A DNA stretch of 32,641 nt from an uncultured Alphaproteobacteria bacterium (lineage in GTDB: Bacteria; Pseudomonadota; Alphaproteobacteria; Rhodobacterales; Rhodobacteraceae). The position numbers were made by a program, and so were the translations under genes. The stretch covers positions 1-32,641 of the forward strand of contig CACJUU010000020.1 of the NCBI GenBank assembly GCA_902596605.1, given 5' to 3'. The number at the start of each line of letters is the position of its first letter. Position 1 is the first letter of the stretch. The notes under the pieces are model-generated. The model did not search any database. It was given only the letters and a program-made list of their open reading frames with translations, and was not told the DNA's origin. Below are positions 1-8,831 of the stretch, one piece after another.

Positions 1-144
1 TTTAATTGAATAAGAAAGCAGCCCCAACATCGAGCCTTCTATTGACATAAAAATCAATGCCGTAAATAGAAGAGCGAAATGCTCTCTTACATATAAACTC
101 CAGAACCATTTAAAAAGAGGTTTTTTGTCATATTCAATATTCAT
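1..144 (-). CDS. ABC transporter transmembrane/ATPase protein, N-terminal fragment (MsbA-like)
   Basis: This is the first 48 codons of a minus-strand gene that runs off the left edge; the ATG is at 144-142. The peptide starts MNIEYDKKPLFKWFWSLY and continues with a hydrophobic first membrane helix ending in a GSMLGLLSYSIK-like stretch. This resembles the start of MsbA/LmrA-type exporters, which carry a membrane domain followed by an ATPase domain and often move lipid A or lipids. The ATPase motifs lie outside the window, so the family call rests on the N-terminus only. It starts 10 bases after the phosphatase gene upstream on the same strand, so the two are probably co-transcribed. Substrate cannot be inferred. 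Confidence 0.6.
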   Translation of the reverse strand, partial: MNIEYDKKPLFKWFWSLYVREHFALLFTALIFMSIEGSMLGLLSYSIK

Positions 145-154
145 ATTAATAATT

Positions 155-868
155 TTATCTGGGAATTTTGAACCAATGAGAATTTTTTCTAAAATCACCG
201 TACCTTTGTGTCATCTCTTCTCTATGATAGCGATTCTCTACCCAATCCAAAAAGTTAATCCTGTCTTTTTTGAAAGCATGCCTATATTCCATAAGCATAA
301 AGTCTAAAATTCCTGCAGTCCAACCACCCAGGTGTAAAAACTTAAAGGAAAGTTGCTTTTGAGCTATTTCTACAGGTGTATTTAGAACCAATAAGAAATA
401 AAGAGCTGAGCCTAAACCGGCTCTATCAGAGCCTGACTTACAGTGCATCAAAAAAGGTTTTTTTATGGTTTTAAAAACTTCATTTATTTCAAATATTTTT
501 TCTTTTTCAGGCAATTTTGATGAGTATAATTTTACGTTTATCAGTTTAATCCCGATCTCCTTACATATATTTTTCTCAATAAAAAATGCTCCTTGGTTAG
601 ATTCACCTCTAAAATTTATTATAGATTGAATCCCTTTTTCTCTTTGCCATTCCAATATCCGCCTCTCAGAGGGCTGATTGGATCTGAACACTCCAGGCGC
701 TATCTGAAAATTATTATGATAAAAAATTCTGAGAAACTCATGGTCTATCCAGAAAGCATGCTTTTCAGCAGATTTCTTATTTGAGGAAGAGAAAGTTTTT
801 TCTAAATCACTTCTCCAGTTTTCATCAAACTTTTCAAACTTTTGCTTTAAGTTAAACAATATGTTCAT
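155..868 (-). CDS. Dual-specificity/tyrosine phosphatase-like protein
   Basis: A 237-residue soluble protein with the cysteine-phosphatase signature HCKSGSDRAG at residues 142-151: Cys143 is the nucleophile and Arg149 the phosphate-binding arginine of the HCx5R loop. Before it lies a typical DSP-type segment (GVFRSNQPSERRILEW, then GIQSIINFRGES, residues 59-90), including an upstream Arg in the 'NFRGE' strand. This arrangement is that of COG2365-like or plant/fungal-like DSPs found widely in Proteobacteria. No signal peptide is seen, so it is probably cytoplasmic. It precedes an MsbA-like ABC exporter by 10 bases, which hints at an envelope or polysaccharide role, but the substrate (phosphoprotein, phospholipid or sugar phosphate) is unknown. 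Confidence 0.75.
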   Translation of the reverse strand: MNILFNLKQKFEKFDENWRSDLEKTFSSSNKKSAEKHAFWIDHEFLRIFYHNNFQIAPGVFRSNQPSERRILEWQREKGIQSIINFRGESNQGAFFIEKNICKEIGIKLINVKLYSSKLPEKEKIFEINEVFKTIKKPFLMHCKSGSDRAGLGSALYFLLVLNTPVEIAQKQLSFKFLHLGGWTAGILDFMLMEYRHAFKKDRINFLDWVENRYHREEMTQRYGDFRKNSHWFKIPR

Positions 869-981
869 CCTTTACCGCGATTAGTATTACAACACTTCCA
901 AACCAGCAAGACTTTTTGATTGCAAATAGCTATAACTTTTGTTTATAGGTAACATTAGCAACCCAGATTGGTGAAATAATA

Positions 982-2193
982 ATGAAAGTTTCTAACGGAC
1001 GCATACACAGGGCTCTTCCTGGACCATCAATAATACCAGATAAGGTACTTCAAGCGATGCAAAGACCTGCTCCCAACATTTACGGAGGCGAGCTCGAAGA
1101 GATTACTATGAGCATATTATCGGATATTTCTGAATTAGCTTGTAGCAAAGGCAGAGTAGCGCTGTATATATCAAATGGTCATGGTGTGTGGGAAGCGGCC
1201 TTAACAAATCTCTTTAATGAAGATGACAAAATTCTAACTATCTCAAATGGTGTTTTTGGCAAGCACTGGGGTAATATTGCTTCAAAGCTTGGGATAGAAG
1301 TAGTTCATTTGGAATACGGAATGGACAGGGCTTTTGAATTCAATGACCTCGAAAAAGCTCTTTCCGAGGATAAAGATAAAAAGATCAAAGGTATTTTGGT
1401 TGTTCAAACAGACACTGCTTCTTCTATGCTTTTAAACATAGAAGAAATAAGTAAATTAAAACAGAGCTTGGACCATCCAGCGTTATTATTAGTAGATAGT
1501 ATCGCTTGCTTTGGCTGTGATGACATGAAAATGGATGAATGGGGGGTTGATCTACTATTAACAGCATCACAAAAAGGTCTAATGACTCCGCCTGGCTTAG
1601 GATACCTAGTGATAGGAGAGAGAGCTGAGATCCAAGCAAAAAAAGTTACAAAAAAATCAGCTTACTGGGATTGGGGTCCTAGACTTGATCCAACAAATTT
1701 TTATGAAATTTATTTTGGAACTGCACCAACACACTTACTATTTGCTCAAAAGGCAGCACTAGAGATTATGAACGAAGAAGGTAAAGATAACATTATCAAG
1801 AGGCATGAAATTTTAGCTAATACAGTCTGGAAAGCCGTTGATATATGGAGTCAAGAAGGAGTATTGAAATTTAATGTTCCTAATAAGAAAAATAGATCTC
1901 ACGCTGTCACCACACTTGTTGCAAAAAACTATGATCTTCTCCCATTTAAAAACTGGGTAGAGAAAAATACGGGAGTTGAATTGGGGATTGGATTAGGATT
2001 TGAGGGTCCAGAGTATTTTGATGGGAATTCCGCTTTCAGGATTGCGCATATGGGCCATCTTAATCCACATATGCTTCTCGGCGTACTATCTTCCTTGGAG
2101 ATGGGTCTTATCGCTACAAAAATACCATTTAAAAAAGGTGGTTTAGACAATGCCATGGATTACTTGGCAAACTGTATAAATGATGAGGTTTAA
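982..2193 (+). CDS. Class V aminotransferase, serine/alanine-glyoxylate aminotransferase-like
   Basis: A 403-residue PLP-dependent enzyme of the AGT/SGAT branch of class V aminotransferases. The opening with a PGPS segment (residues 13-16), the ISNGHGVWEA segment near 63-72 (cofactor phosphate region), VDSIACFG at 171-178 with Asp172, and ASQKGLMTPPG with the Schiff-base lysine at Lys198 are all present. Full family length, no break. Such enzymes transfer amino groups to glyoxylate to make glycine, using serine or alanine as donor; which donor is used cannot be told here. The ATG follows a weak GGTGA about 10 bases upstream. It is a single gene that converges on the hisC-like gene, and both stop codons sit inside one TTTAAA. 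Confidence 0.85.
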   Translation: MKVSNGRIHRALPGPSIIPDKVLQAMQRPAPNIYGGELEEITMSILSDISELACSKGRVALYISNGHGVWEAALTNLFNEDDKILTISNGVFGKHWGNIASKLGIEVVHLEYGMDRAFEFNDLEKALSEDKDKKIKGILVVQTDTASSMLLNIEEISKLKQSLDHPALLLVDSIACFGCDDMKMDEWGVDLLLTASQKGLMTPPGLGYLVIGERAEIQAKKVTKKSAYWDWGPRLDPTNFYEIYFGTAPTHLLFAQKAALEIMNEEGKDNIIKRHEILANTVWKAVDIWSQEGVLKFNVPNKKNRSHAVTTLVAKNYDLLPFKNWVEKNTGVELGIGLGFEGPEYFDGNSAFRIAHMGHLNPHMLLGVLSSLEMGLIATKIPFKKGGLDNAMDYLANCINDEV

Positions 2194-3287
2194 ATCTTTT
2201 TGATTATTTTATTCATAGCTTCTTCTAAAACTATCAAGTCATCATTTGTTCCTGCGGTAATTCTTATAAACGAATTTAGGGGGCTAGCGTTTGGCATGCG
2301 CACAAATATTTTTTCTTGAATTAAACTGTTCATTAACTTTGCCGCAAACTTACCATCACCACCACTATTTATCGGCACAAAGTTTGTTCTTGAAACTAAT
2401 GAGTTAAACCCGAATTTTTTAAAGATCGAAGCAATTTCTTTTTTTGATGATTCAACTTTTTTCAAAACAGCCTGTAAATACTCCTGATCTTCCAATGCTA
2501 TTTTGGCAGCGATTTGACCAAGTCTGTTTACTCCGAAGTGATTTCTTACTTTATTAAAAGCCTCAACCAATTTCTTATTTCCAATTCCGTAGCCTATCCT
2601 TAGACCGGCCAAGCCGTAGGCCTTAGAAAAAGTTCTAAATCTAATAACGTTTTCCCGTTCTATATCAATCGGAGCTAATTCATTCACATCTACGAAGTCT
2701 GAGTATGCTTCGTCGAGACAAAGTATTGTTTTGTCAGGTAAATTATCTATGAAATCCTGTATTCTTTCTTTGGAGTGAAAAGTTCCCATTGGATTATCTG
2801 GATTAGATAAATATAAAATTTTCGCTTTGCTTTTCTTTGTTGCACTTAGCAACGCATCAAGATCCTCATAATTGTTATTGTAAGGAACAAGTGATATATT
2901 ACCTCCAAAGCCATCCACATGATATTTAAAAGTTGGGTAGGCGCCAAGGGAAGAAACAACTTTATCGCCTGGTTCTATAAAAAGCCTCACTAGGTTTCCT
3001 AAAAGCCCATCAATACCCTCCCCCACTGTGAAGCAGTCTCTGGGCATCTTATAGAACTCTGATAATCTCTGTAAGAGGTCAAAACTTTCAGGATCTCCAT
3101 ATTTCCAGACATTTTCAACTTGAGCCTTTATCGCATTTATAACCCTATTAGAGGGACCGAACACACTCTCATTAGCACCCATCCTAGAATCGAAACTGAA
3201 TTTATTTTCTCTCTCCTGACTTTCTGGTCCTACGAAAGGTACCGATACAGGTAAGTCACTAGCTATCTTAGTAAACTTAGGCTTCAA
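2190..3287 (-). CDS. hisC: Histidinol-phosphate aminotransferase-like class I/II aminotransferase
   Basis: A 365-residue fold-type I PLP aminotransferase. Visible motifs are SNPDNPMGT (161-169), the Asp192/Tyr195 pair in LDEAYSDF, and FSKAYGLAGLRIGYG with the PLP lysine at Lys222, closest to HisC. HisC converts imidazole-acetol phosphate and glutamate to histidinol phosphate; members of this branch also act on aromatic amino acids or other substrates, and no his gene is nearby. The start is unusual: a TTG at 3287-3285 whose TTGA overlaps the TGA stop of valS, with GGAG 11 bases upstream inside the valS end. This suggests translational coupling to valS. An ATG about 36 codons in (MGANE) would remove conserved N-terminal residues, so TTG is preferred. 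Confidence 0.8.
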   Translation of the reverse strand: MKPKFTKIASDLPVSVPFVGPESQERENKFSFDSRMGANESVFGPSNRVINAIKAQVENVWKYGDPESFDLLQRLSEFYKMPRDCFTVGEGIDGLLGNLVRLFIEPGDKVVSSLGAYPTFKYHVDGFGGNISLVPYNNNYEDLDALLSATKKSKAKILYLSNPDNPMGTFHSKERIQDFIDNLPDKTILCLDEAYSDFVDVNELAPIDIERENVIRFRTFSKAYGLAGLRIGYGIGNKKLVEAFNKVRNHFGVNRLGQIAAKIALEDQEYLQAVLKKVESSKKEIASIFKKFGFNSLVSRTNFVPINSGGDGKFAAKLMNSLIQEKIFVRMPNASPLNSFIRITAGTNDDLIVLEEAMNKIIKKI

Positions 3288-6022
3288 TTGTTAAATTTCT
3301 CCAAACCCTTTAACAAGGATTTCTGTTTGTTTAATTTTGACTTAAGATCTTCATAATCAGACTCAAATTTTTCTATAACGGTTTTTGGAGCTTTATCTCT
3401 AAAGTTTTTATTGTTCAGTTTTTCTGACAATTTTATATTTTCACTCTCTAACTTTTTTAAGGTTGCATTTACTCTCTTTTTTTCAAGTTCTAAATTAAAA
3501 TCTGATTGCACAGACACAAAGGCCTCTACTTTACCTCCTGAAATTGCCAAAGCGTTCTTGGGTTTTCTTTGAACTTGCTTGATTTCTAATAGCCTGGCTA
3601 ACTTGCAAATAATTTTTTCATTCTCCTTGATATAACTATATTGCTTGGCTTCCAAATCAACCACGAATAAATCTGTTTTTCCACCTGAAAGTAAATTAAA
3701 ATCTGACTTGGTAGATCTTATATCCTCAATAAAAGATATAACATTTTCTATTTTATTAACCTGATTTTTGTCTATCGAATTAACACTTATTGTAGGCCAA
3801 TTACCGTTAGATAAGAGCCCTTTATCCTTTCTAAAATGTTCCCAGAGCTCCTCAGTCACAAAGGGCATTATAGGATGAAGCATCTTCAAGCAAGCTACAA
3901 AAGCCCAGGACAATGTTTTTCGTGTTTCTTGAACAGTTTTTGCATCGTCATAATTTAAAAGAGATTTGGAGAACTCAATATACCAATCACAGAAAACACC
4001 CCAAGTGTGATTGTAAAGGTTATTAGCGATATCGTTAAACCGAAATCTTTCATAGCTTTGATTAACTGAGCTCAAAATATCTTGAGTTTTACCTATTATC
4101 CATTTATTTGGTGGTGCCTCGACACTTGAAATGTCAAACTCATCGTCAAAATGACAACCATTCATTTCCAAGTATTTTGCTGCATTCCAAATCTTGGTAA
4201 CGAAATTTCTATATCCCTCAATTCTTGATTCCGATAATTTTAAATCTCGTCCGGTAACTGCCATAGCTGTTAAGGTAAACCTTAGGGGATCAGCCCCATA
4301 TCTATCAATTAGGTCTAGCGGATCAAGAACATTACCAAGAGACTTAGACATTTTTTTTCCATGCTCGTCTCTTACTAAAGCGTGAACATAAACTTTTCTG
4401 AAAGGAATTTCCTTTACCGTCGCTAGTTGCATCATTATCATTCTTGCAACCCAGAAAAAAATAATATCGAAACCCGTCACCAAGACACTTGTCGGATAGT
4501 ATCTGTCAATAAAGGTATTTTTTTCTGGCCATCCAAGCGTTCCAATTGGCCATATGCCAGAAGAAAACCAGGTGTCTAGCACATCAGGGTCTTGGTAGAT
4601 ACTTTTATGTCCTGCTAACTTTTCTGCTTCCTTTAAAGTTTCCGCACAATACTCATTTCCATCATTATCGTACCAGACTGGTATCTGGTGCCCCCACCAT
4701 AATTGCCTGGAAATACACCAAGGCTCAATATTTTCGAGCCAGTTGAAATAAACTTTTTTATCGCGTTCTGGGATGATTTCTATCTCGTTCTTCCTTACAA
4801 CATCAATAGCTTCTTTAACAATTTTTTTTGAGTCAACAAACCACTGCGTGGTTAAAAAAGGCTCAACTACTACTTTTGATCTATCACCATGTGGCACAAA
4901 GTGCGCGTCTTGCTTCTCAGCTTCAAAAGAACCTTCTTCTTTCAGTAATTGTAAGATTTTCTTTCTTGCCTCAAACCTTTCAAGTCCATTTAATTGGTAA
5001 ATATCTACCGACGGCTTAATTTCATTTGAAAAAGCTTCATTATCTTTAATTTTAATATTAGCACTAGTATCAAAAATATTAATTGCTTTTAAATTGTGCC
5101 TTTCACCAACCTCCCAGTCATTAAAGTCATGGGCAGGAGTAATCTTCACAGCGCCCGTTCCTTTTGAAGGGTCTGCGTAATCATCAGCTATTACCGGAAG
5201 CTTTCTTCCAACCAAAGGTAAAATAACCGTTTTCCCGATCAAATCTCTGTATCGTTCATCAGTTGGATTCACAATGACTGCTGTGTCTCCAAGAAGTGTT
5301 TCAGGCCTAGTAGTTGCAACTATTACATGATCCGCCGGTTGCCACTTTGTAAGCACCCCATTTTCATCAGTTTTAACCCCTAAGTTGAATGTGCCATGCT
5401 CTAAGAAATACTTTAACTCCCATATTTTTCCTTGAACCTCAATCTGTTCAACTTCTAAATCTGAAATAGCACTTTGAAATTTGGGATCCCAATTTACTAA
5501 TTTTTTACCCTTGTAAATCAATCCTCTGTTGTAAAAATCTACAAAAACTTTTATGACAGCTTTTTGGAACTCAGGATCCATAGTAAATCTATTTCGGCTC
5601 CAATCGCAGGATGCCCCTAACCTCTTCAACTGATCAATTATAGTATTTCCAGATTTTTCCTTCCAATTCCAAACCTCTTCAAGAAATCTTTCTCGACCCA
5701 TTTGCTGTCGGTTAATATGCTTTTTCTCTAACTCTCTTTCAACTACCATTTGAGTTGCAATTCCAGCATGGTCCTGACCAGGTTGCCATAAAACATCATA
5801 GCCGTTCATTCTATGATACCTAACCAAAACATCCTGTATTGTATTATTAAAGGCATGGCCAATGTGTAAGCTGCCCGTAACATTGGGTGGAGGGATCATT
5901 ATAGAAAATGGTGGCTTGCCTTTATCGCTCTCTTTGCCTGACCTAAATGCGTCAGCCTCTACCCAACGATCATTTATCTTTCTTTCAGCCTCTTCAGGGT
6001 TGAATTTATTTGGAAGGTTCAT
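3284..6022 (-). CDS. valS: Valyl-tRNA synthetase
   Basis: Class Ia aminoacyl-tRNA synthetase that charges tRNA-Val. HIGH appears as GSLHIGHAF near residues 50-58 (counting from the chosen ATG) and the KMSKS loop as GKKMSKSLGNVLDP in the second half. The editing (CP1) domain lies between, with the TTRPETLLGDTA motif, followed by the anticodon-binding domain and a Lys/Glu-rich C-terminal coiled coil typical of ValS. Length is about 912 residues, close to the bacterial norm. The open frame extends upstream to an ATG at 6061, but those 13 extra residues are not ValS-like; the ATG at 6022 (MNLPNKFNPEEAE) is preferred. It is followed without a gap by the hisC-like gene. Confidence 0.96.
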   Translation of the reverse strand: MNLPNKFNPEEAERKINDRWVEADAFRSGKESDKGKPPFSIMIPPPNVTGSLHIGHAFNNTIQDVLVRYHRMNGYDVLWQPGQDHAGIATQMVVERELEKKHINRQQMGRERFLEEVWNWKEKSGNTIIDQLKRLGASCDWSRNRFTMDPEFQKAVIKVFVDFYNRGLIYKGKKLVNWDPKFQSAISDLEVEQIEVQGKIWELKYFLEHGTFNLGVKTDENGVLTKWQPADHVIVATTRPETLLGDTAVIVNPTDERYRDLIGKTVILPLVGRKLPVIADDYADPSKGTGAVKITPAHDFNDWEVGERHNLKAINIFDTSANIKIKDNEAFSNEIKPSVDIYQLNGLERFEARKKILQLLKEEGSFEAEKQDAHFVPHGDRSKVVVEPFLTTQWFVDSKKIVKEAIDVVRKNEIEIIPERDKKVYFNWLENIEPWCISRQLWWGHQIPVWYDNDGNEYCAETLKEAEKLAGHKSIYQDPDVLDTWFSSGIWPIGTLGWPEKNTFIDRYYPTSVLVTGFDIIFFWVARMIMMQLATVKEIPFRKVYVHALVRDEHGKKMSKSLGNVLDPLDLIDRYGADPLRFTLTAMAVTGRDLKLSESRIEGYRNFVTKIWNAAKYLEMNGCHFDDEFDISSVEAPPNKWIIGKTQDILSSVNQSYERFRFNDIANNLYNHTWGVFCDWYIEFSKSLLNYDDAKTVQETRKTLSWAFVACLKMLHPIMPFVTEELWEHFRKDKGLLSNGNWPTISVNSIDKNQVNKIENVISFIEDIRSTKSDFNLLSGGKTDLFVVDLEAKQYSYIKENEKIICKLARLLEIKQVQRKPKNALAISGGKVEAFVSVQSDFNLELEKKRVNATLKKLESENIKLSEKLNNKNFRDKAPKTVIEKFESDYEDLKSKLNKQKSLLKGLEKFNN

Positions 6023-6172
6023 CTTAACTTGTATCCTACTGCGTATTGCATTCGGCCACAAACGCTAGCTTGACTTTGGAATTAGAATCTTTTTTCAAAC
6101 GGTTCGTTAATAGCACATGTTGATCAATCAAAATCTTCAATGACATTATAGGTAAAACTTCTTTCTACTGAG

Positions 6173-6655
6173 CTATGGAGCGTTTACTTTATTTTTTTTA
6201 AGCTCACTTATTATTTCTGCCTTAGTATGCTTACTACTGAAACTTAATTTATTTTTTTTCGATAATGAAAGAAGATCTGCCTTTGTTAACAAGCTTAAGT
6301 CAGAACTGCTCTTTATTCCTAATTTTGTTTTTCTTCCTACATTTGTTTTTATTTTTTCCGACTTTAAACTATCCGATTTATTATTTGACTGAAAATTCTC
6401 AAGTTCACTTCTTACAATTTTTCTTATCAACCCCGCCAGTTTCTTATCATTTAGATCAATAGATTGGTAGGAGAGTCTTTTTTCACCTGCGGTTACCAAA
6501 TTTTCCTTTTTTAAATTAATAGTCTTATATTCACTCACCTTGAATAGTGTATCTTTCTCCCCTGAAACAACAGTTTTAATGTCACCAAGAATTTCCTCAA
6601 GATCGACTTTGCTATTTTCTTTTTTCTCTTTTTTTGCAGTCTTTTTTTCAGCCAT
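6173..6655 (-). CDS. PopZ-like (DUF2497-like) small protein with SAP/Rho_N-like C-terminus
   Basis: A 160-residue, highly charged, Lys-rich protein with no signal peptide. Residues 18-33 (DLEEILGDIKTVVSGE) resemble the conserved N-terminal helix of PopZ/DUF2497 proteins, usually of the form '(M/L)EEILASIRRIISE'. Residues 70-88 (LAGLIRKIVRSELENF) resemble its C-terminal oligomerisation helix. The position also fits: PopZ genes in alphaproteobacteria commonly lie between tolC and valS, as here. PopZ forms a polar hub that anchors chromosome and cell-cycle proteins. Unlike classical PopZ, a further domain follows at about 120-154 (LLTKADLLSLSKKNKLS then TKAEIISELKK), which resembles the SAP or Rho N-terminal helical motif that binds nucleic acids. 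The homology calls are by eye and modest in strength. Confidence 0.45.
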   Translation of the reverse strand: MAEKKTAKKEKKENSKVDLEEILGDIKTVVSGEKDTLFKVSEYKTINLKKENLVTAGEKRLSYQSIDLNDKKLAGLIRKIVRSELENFQSNNKSDSLKSEKIKTNVGRKTKLGIKSSSDLSLLTKADLLSLSKKNKLSFSSKHTKAEIISELKKNKVNAP

Positions 6656-6682
6656 TACACGTTCCTCATAGCAACCAATCTA

Positions 6683-7942
6683 TTATCGCAGCTGTAGCTT
6701 AGTTCTCAGAGTACCTATCTCGGCTAACAAGTCAAATTTTGCAATTAATATATCCGTTGTGCTAGCAACTAATTCCACTTCAGAATTCAGGAAATTTTGA
6801 TATGCTTGATCAGTATCTAGCGATGTCTTTCCTCCAAGCCTCCATTCTTCAAATACGCTCTCATACAACTCATTCAAAGCGTTGGTTTCTTCTTGCTTAG
6901 CAATAACTGAGGACTTTAGCGCCATTAAATTTAACCATTTTGTTGTGATATCTCTTTCCAGTGTTTTTTTTCTTACCGCAATGTCAATTGCTTTTGCTGC
7001 AAGTTTATTTGAAGCAATTTTAACTCTAGCCTTTTTTTGACCACCGCTATAAAGAATGACGCTGGAGCTTACAGAGATCCGTCCTGAACTAATATTATTT
7101 CCTATGGTATGACTATCACCATAAGACAAACTTCCAGAGAGGCTTAGACTTGGCAATTGGGATTTTTCTATGGAACTTAATTCGGCTCTAAGCGCTAGCT
7201 CCTCAAGCGCAAGAATTTTCAAAGCAATGTCATTCCCTATTCCTGCACTAACGCTAATCTCTAATGTAGAAGGTTCTTTTATTTTCATCTCTGGAAACAT
7301 CGGTTTATCAGAAACTTTGCCTACCAAAGTCTTATAACTTTCTCTAAGCTGCTTAACGTTTGCTTGGCCTACTTTTAGTTGTGCCTCAGCACCGGATACG
7401 GAAGCTTTGGATCTCAGGAGGTCTGACCTTGTAGCCTCTCCTAAATCAAACCTATTCTTTACGGCCAAGTATTGCTGCTTCCTTATTTCTAGACTATTTT
7501 CATAAAGATCCACAATTTTTATCGCCTTAAAAAGTTCCAAGTGAACTTTGACTACGCTCAGTATCAGCTCATCTTCAAGCTTTTTAAACGAAAGCATTGA
7601 AGCATTATTCAAATGAATAGATGATATCTTTTTTGCTTTGAGTGATCCAAAGTCAAATAATGTATATGAAGAATTCAACGAAATGCTGTAGCTATCTGTA
7701 TCCTGGTTTGTAACAAAATTTGATGATCGAGCCCCAGTACCACTTAAAGAAAGACTTGGTAACATTATTCCTTTCTGAATTAAAAAATTCTGATAGCTAT
7801 TATCAAGCAATACTTTTTGGCTTTTTAAGCTTTCATTATTATCCAATGCAATTTGGATAGACTCTTTTATGGTCTGTGTGGATGCCTCCTTGCAGAAAAA
7901 AAAGATTATCGAAGTTAAAATTATAAAAGTTTTAGTATTCAT
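6683..7942 (-). CDS. tolC: TolC-family outer-membrane efflux/secretion channel
   Basis: A 419-residue protein with an N-terminal signal peptide (MNTKTFIILTSIIFFF, probably cut after about residue 22), then the repeated long helical pairs and Ser/Gly-rich strand pieces of the TolC/OEP family. The family's internal duplication is visible as two LSLSGTGARSS/LSLSGSLSYGDS beta segments, each followed by coiled-coil-forming helices. TolC trimers span the outer membrane and periplasm and serve type I secretion and RND or MFS efflux pumps; no adaptor or pump gene is in the window, so the partner is unknown. It lies 16 bases after pcm and 27 bases before the PopZ-like gene, consistent with one operon. 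Confidence 0.88.
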   Translation of the reverse strand: MNTKTFIILTSIIFFFCKEASTQTIKESIQIALDNNESLKSQKVLLDNSYQNFLIQKGIMLPSLSLSGTGARSSNFVTNQDTDSYSISLNSSYTLFDFGSLKAKKISSIHLNNASMLSFKKLEDELILSVVKVHLELFKAIKIVDLYENSLEIRKQQYLAVKNRFDLGEATRSDLLRSKASVSGAEAQLKVGQANVKQLRESYKTLVGKVSDKPMFPEMKIKEPSTLEISVSAGIGNDIALKILALEELALRAELSSIEKSQLPSLSLSGSLSYGDSHTIGNNISSGRISVSSSVILYSGGQKKARVKIASNKLAAKAIDIAVRKKTLERDITTKWLNLMALKSSVIAKQEETNALNELYESVFEEWRLGGKTSLDTDQAYQNFLNSEVELVASTTDILIAKFDLLAEIGTLRTKLQLR

Positions 7943-7958
7943 TAAATTTTCTACCTGT

Positions 7959-8609
7959 TCACAAGGTAAATCCCTTTTCTATTTTAAAATCATTCAACAA
8001 AACACAATTTGCTTCAAAAAGATTTCTCCACTGCACTCCAGATATAGTTTTTATACCTAATCTGCATTGACCTAAAATTTTATCTTGAAAAACTGCTATG
8101 ATTCTACCCTCAAGCTTAAGCTGATTTATTATTTCTTCATTTATATATTCGACGGCACCCTCAATTAAAATTGCATCATAGGGACCCTCTTCCTTTGCGC
8201 CGTCGTTAATATTACCCTCTCGAACCAAAACATTATCGTATCCATTTTCTATTAATCTAGCTTGAGCTTCTTGTGCAAGGTCTTGTATTTCAACAGCAAC
8301 TACAAAATTTGCTAAGGATGAAGTTAGGGCACAACTGTAGCCATATCCCGTGGCAAGACTCAGAACATTATCAGAGGAGTTGAGATCTAAAAATTGGAGC
8401 ATTTTAGCGAGCAGCCAAGGACTTATTGATGTTCTATCATTTTGTATTGGCAACTCAGTTTCACTGTAAGACAAACTTGCTAGATTACTGGGTAAAAACT
8501 TATCTCGTCGAACTTCTCCCAAAGCTGACAAAAGCTTTGGATCTGTCACATTAGCTGGCCGAATTAAGTTATCCACCATATTCTTTCGTGCTCTTTTAAA
8601 GTCAAACAT
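7959..8609 (-). CDS. pcm: Protein-L-isoaspartate O-methyltransferase family protein
   Basis: A 216-residue cytoplasmic SAM-dependent methyltransferase. It has the PCMT N-terminus (MVDNLIRPANVTDPKLLSAL, a variant of 'Q..R.I.d..VL.A...vpRe.F'), the RRDKFLP helix, a PIQNDRTSISPWL segment like the usual 'PIgxGqTiSqPy', motif I VLSLATGYGYS and the acidic end of strand 2 VVAVEIQ. The family repairs isoaspartyl residues, but alphaproteobacterial paralogues next to tolC, such as this one, depart from the classical active-site loop, so the actual substrate is uncertain. First gene of the minus-strand pcm-tolC-PopZ-like-valS-hisC block; its promoter would lie in 8610-8723, shared with the tRNA gene on the other strand. 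Confidence 0.85.
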   Translation of the reverse strand: MFDFKRARKNMVDNLIRPANVTDPKLLSALGEVRRDKFLPSNLASLSYSETELPIQNDRTSISPWLLAKMLQFLDLNSSDNVLSLATGYGYSCALTSSLANFVVAVEIQDLAQEAQARLIENGYDNVLVREGNINDGAKEEGPYDAILIEGAVEYINEEIINQLKLEGRIIAVFQDKILGQCRLGIKTISGVQWRNLFEANCVLLNDFKIEKGFTL

Positions 8610-8723
8610 TTGATGAACTCAACCAATAATTTAAGAAGATAAAGTATCAGACAAAGAGTTACATAATATTATATGTTCTTGCAATGAATTAAATTATTTA
8701 ATATTGGTATTTTTTAATACATG

Positions 8724-8797
8724 GGCGACGTGGCGGAGTGGTTACGCAGCGGACTGCAAATCCGTGGACACCGGTTCGAATCCGGTCGTCGCCTCCA
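8724..8797 (+). tRNA. tRNA-Cys (anticodon GCA)
   Basis: A full cloverleaf can be drawn. The acceptor stem is GGCGACG (8724-8730) paired with CGTCGCC (8787-8793). The anticodon stem is GCGGA/TCCGT with loop CTGCAAA and anticodon GCA at 8756-8758. The T stem-loop CCGGTTCGAATCCGG is intact. The discriminator base at 8794 is T (U73), a known cysteine identity element, and the CCA end is encoded at 8795-8797. The gene sits between pcm (minus) and mrp (plus), only 34 bases before the mrp start, so read-through into mrp is possible. Confidence 0.97.
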
Positions 8798-8831
8798 TTT
8801 ATAATTACTGAGGAAAGTATAATCGATTATA

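Noticed and set aside
920-949. TTGCAA and TATAGG 18 bases apart as a sigma-70 promoter for the class V aminotransferase gene
   Set aside because: Such AT-rich matches are frequent here by chance; the site is plausible but too weak to annotate.
4546-5019. Several plus-strand frames of 60-75 codons inside valS
   Set aside because: They are antisense shadows of the well-supported valS frame, without starts or domains of their own.
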